This document shows positions 5,414 to 7,387 of a stretch of 7,387 nucleotides of DNA, in pieces; the stretch's first letter is position 1; each line of letters starts with the position of its first letter. Made by a program: the position numbers and the translations under genes. The stretch is taken from positions 1 through 7,387 of the forward strand of contig PUNI01000504.1 in NCBI GenBank assembly GCA_003551745.1. Direction: 5' to 3'. The notes under the pieces are model-generated. The model was not told the origin of the DNA. It did no database searches and saw nothing but the letters and a program-made list of their open reading frames with translations. The DNA comes from Paracoccaceae bacterium (GTDB lineage: Bacteria > Pseudomonadota > Alphaproteobacteria > Rhodobacterales > Rhodobacteraceae).

Positions 5414-6979
5414 ATGGACGGCACCGAGAAGGCGGCCGCGCATCCAGCGAGGCTATTCGTGCCGCCGGTCTTCGCCGATCCGTCGGCGCGGGCACTCTCG
5501 CGGGTGGGGGTGATCGACGTCGGCTCCAACTCCGTCCGTCTGGTCGTCTTCGATGGGGCGGCCCGATCGCCTGCCTATTTCTTCAACGAGAAGGTCATGT
5601 GCGGTCTCGGCCGCGGGATGGCCGAGACCGGCCGGCTGAACCCGGAGGGCCGGGAGCGGGCGCTCGCCGCGCTCACCCGCTTCGCCCTGCTTGCCGATGG
5701 CATGGCGCTGCAGTCGCTGACCGCGATCGCCACCGCAGCCGTGCGCGAGGCCGAGGACGGCCCGGCCTTCGAGGCCGAGGTGGCGGACCGTACCGGCCTC
5801 CGGCTGGAGGTGATCGACGGCGTCGAGGAGGCGCGGCTCTCCGCGCAGGGGGTGCTGCTGGGCTGGCCGGGTGCGGCCGGGCTGGTCTGCGACATCGGCG
5901 GGTCCTCCGTTGAGTTGGCGGAGATCGGAGAGGGCGGCGTCGGCGCGCGGGTAACGACGCCGCTGGGGCCGTTCCGGCTTCAGGGGGTTGCCGGCGGTCA
6001 GAAGGGCCTGCGCAAGCACATCCGCACCATCCTCGAGGCGCAGCGCGGCGAGATCAGCGGCCGCCACCCCGCGCTCTATCTGGTCGGCGGCTCCTGGCGC
6101 GCGATCGCCCGTCTCGACATGGAGCGGCGCGGCTATCCGCTGACGGTGCTGCATGAATACGAGATGACGCCGAAGTCGATCCGCAAGACGCTGGACTGGG
6201 TGGCGAAATCCGACCTCAAGGCGCTGCGCGCCCGCACCCGGCTGTCGCCGGAGCGGATCACGCTGGTGCCCGTCGCCGGGGTGGTGCTGCGCGAGGTGCT
6301 GAAGGTTTACCGGCCGAAGACGATCCGCGTCTCCGCCTACGGGATCCGGGAGGGCGTGCTCTACGAGCAGATGCCCGAGAGGCTGCGCGCGCGCGACCCG
6401 CTGATCGAGGCCTGCCGCTTCGCGGAGGCCACCAGCGCGCGGCTGCCGGGCCTCGGCCACCGGCTCTTCGAGTTCATCGCCCCGCTCTATCGCAAGGCCT
6501 CGGCCGACCGCCTGCGCCTGGTGCGGGCTGCCTGCCTGCTGCACGACGTCAGCTGGCGGGCGCATCCCGATTATCGGGCCGAGGCCTGTTTCGACAATGC
6601 CACCCGGTCCAATCTCGGCGGGCTCGACCACCGCGGGCGCATCTTCCTGGGTCTGGCGCTGATGCACCGCTACTCGACAGGCAAGTCCGTGCTGGCGCGC
6701 ATGGCCCCGCTGCAGGGGCTTCTCGGCGAGGCCGGCCGCGCCGAGGCCGAGATCCTGGGCAAGGCGATGCGCTTCGGCGCGATGCTGTCGGGCACCGGCC
6801 CGGAACAGGCGGGCCGGCTGAAATACTATCCCAAGAAGCAGGTGCTCGAACTGGTGATGAACCCGCGCGCCGAAGCGCTGTTCGGAGAGGCTGCGCAGGC
6901 GCGTTTCGCCGCCCTCGCCACCGCCCTTGGCGCCGGGACGCTGGTGCGCACCGCGCGCCGGGACCCGCCGGAACCCTGA
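5414..6979 (+). CDS. ppx: Ppx/GppA family exopolyphosphatase
   Basis: This 521-residue protein of the ASKHA fold releases terminal phosphate from polyphosphate and, in some members, hydrolyses pppGpp. The phosphate-1 loop is GVIDVGSNSVRLVVFDG (32-48). AAVREAED contains the likely catalytic E112. The phosphate-2 loop DIGGSSVEL spans 160-168. YGIREGVLY (from 309) closes the two-domain core. The C-terminal part holds an HD-like helical domain with LLHDVSW (H377, D378), and the length agrees with the long, two-part Ppx type. The first 30 residues are variable. The ATG at 5414 is chosen because it follows a G-rich ribosome site by about 6 nt; an upstream frame overlapping ppk1 lacks support. Pairing with ppk1 makes polyphosphate the likely main substrate, but exopolyphosphatase and pppGppase cannot be separated here. 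Confidence 0.93.
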   Translation: MDGTEKAAAHPARLFVPPVFADPSARALSRVGVIDVGSNSVRLVVFDGAARSPAYFFNEKVMCGLGRGMAETGRLNPEGRERALAALTRFALLADGMALQSLTAIATAAVREAEDGPAFEAEVADRTGLRLEVIDGVEEARLSAQGVLLGWPGAAGLVCDIGGSSVELAEIGEGGVGARVTTPLGPFRLQGVAGGQKGLRKHIRTILEAQRGEISGRHPALYLVGGSWRAIARLDMERRGYPLTVLHEYEMTPKSIRKTLDWVAKSDLKALRARTRLSPERITLVPVAGVVLREVLKVYRPKTIRVSAYGIREGVLYEQMPERLRARDPLIEACRFAEATSARLPGLGHRLFEFIAPLYRKASADRLRLVRAACLLHDVSWRAHPDYRAEACFDNATRSNLGGLDHRGRIFLGLALMHRYSTGKSVLARMAPLQGLLGEAGRAEAEILGKAMRFGAMLSGTGPEQAGRLKYYPKKQVLELVMNPRAEALFGEAAQARFAALATALGAGTLVRTARRDPPEP

Positions 6980-6988
6980 GCCGCCACG

Positions 6989-7003
6989 AGGGCCGGCCGC
7001 CCT
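6989..7003 (+). terminator. Weak hairpin after ppx, possible terminator
   Basis: AGGGC (6989-6993) pairs with GCCCT (6999-7003) around CGGCC, starting 9 nt after the ppx stop. It has no following T run, so intrinsic termination is doubtful. It may simply protect the 3' end of the mRNA. Confidence 0.2.
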
Positions 7004-7181
7004 GCCTCGGAGCGGGATCGCTGCGGCCCGTATCGCAGCTTTCCGAGCCTCGGCTGGCTTGTTTCCAGAGGGAGGTTCGGGAAGGAAGCCGGCATCACTC
7101 GCGAGAACCTGTTCGAGGGATCCCGGAAAGTGCGGTGTTGCGCGCAAGCGCGGCCGCGCGACCCTATGCGCCGAGGGTTGA

Positions 7182-7246
7182 CGGCTGGTCTTCATCGATA
7201 GCACCCCGTCAAAGCCATCGGTTCGGCCGAGCAGGCGAAAGGGGGA
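7182..7246 (+). pseudogene. Fragment of a second IS5-type transposase, frameshifted
   Basis: RLVFIDST is read from 7182. After one missing C near 7207 the sequence resumes as VKA (7208-7216). One more missing base and one extra T (7217-7224) restore HRS and then AEQAKGG (7226-7246). Assembled, this resembles the VFIDSTPVKAHRSAxxAKGG block around the second catalytic aspartate of IS5-type DDE transposases. Nothing recognisable precedes it, and the similarity fades after 7250. The fragment is short and needs three frame corrections, so the call is tentative. Confidence 0.4.
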
Positions 7247-7387
7247 CACGACACCGGCCGCGCCGGGCAGCTCTGGCTGCCGGGCCGGATGTGCGCCCAT
7301 CCAGCCTGCCCCGCAAGCTCTCCCGATTGCGGGCCAACCCGGGTCACGGCGCGTCGATTCCTTCCTTGTGTCCCGGCGGCCCCGCGG

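Larger units (their letters stand above)
6980..7387. other. Region downstream of ppx without an intact gene
   Basis: No complete gene is supported in these 408 nt. RNase D (rnd), which I would look for after ppx in related genomes, is not visible on either strand. The stretch contains a weak hairpin (6989-7003), two adjacent GC palindromes, TTGCGCGCAA (7138-7147) and GCGCGGCCGCGC (7148-7159), a transposase scrap at 7182-7246, and a small hairpin GGCAGC-TCTG-GCTGCC at about 7265-7280. Confidence 0.5.

Noticed and set aside
6989..7009. Rho-independent terminator after ppx.
   Set aside because: The stem is only 5 bp and no T tract follows, so it is listed only as a weak candidate.
7211..7240. 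Possible fourth copy of the palindromic insert (GCCATCGGTTCGGCC).
   Set aside because: It has neither the AGTGNGC nor the CGAACG end and no pairing arms. It is better explained as the KAHRSAEQA code of an IS5-type transposase with small indels.
5453..7300. Long minus-strand open frame of 615 codons opposite ppx.
   Set aside because: It is a shadow of ppx with no family motifs; its start region falls in the transposase scrap.

Overview
The window comes from a GC-rich (roughly 70%) alphaproteobacterium, most likely of the Rhodobacterales. The best evidence is the gene set: a compact HdaA-type regulator beside Ppk1 and a Ppx/GppA protein, preceded by an AI-2E/PerM-type membrane protein. The central block (about 1256-6979, plus strand) is a tight four-gene run: AI-2E family transporter (1312-2391), hdaA (2394-3080), ppk1 (3088-5358) and ppx (5414-6979). 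Gaps are 2, 7 and 55 nt. A sigma70-like promoter can be proposed at 1256-1284. A strong bulged hairpin (5374-5400) sits just ahead of the ppx ribosome binding site. Together these genes cover synthesis of polyphosphate (Ppk1), its hydrolysis or pppGpp hydrolysis (Ppx), control of DnaA (HdaA), and an export-type membrane protein.

The left flank (1-1024) is a graveyard of insertion sequences. It holds the C-terminal end of an IS630 transposase (3-104, plus), the N-terminal third of a broken IS5-family transposase (121-492, minus), and the C-terminal end of a broken IS110/IS1111-type transposase with its downstream non-coding end (about 556-1024, minus). The IS630 end abuts the IS5 gene at a TA dinucleotide, as expected if IS630 jumped into the IS5 copy.

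The most unusual content is a family of three short palindromic inserts (239-278, 853-895, 912-952) inside these two dead transposase genes. They share end motifs (AGTGNGC and CGAMCG) and a core (GCGCCAYNGGTYC). Their pairing arms differ in sequence but each arm pair remains complementary, so the hairpin rather than the arm sequence is conserved. This looks like a small mobile or structured element of about 40 nt. I do not recognise it as a named family.

The right flank (6980-7387) has no intact gene. It holds a weak hairpin after ppx, GC-rich palindromes and a frameshifted scrap of another IS5-type transposase (about 7182-7246). No purM, purN or rnd sequence, which I would expect near this block in relatives, is visible.
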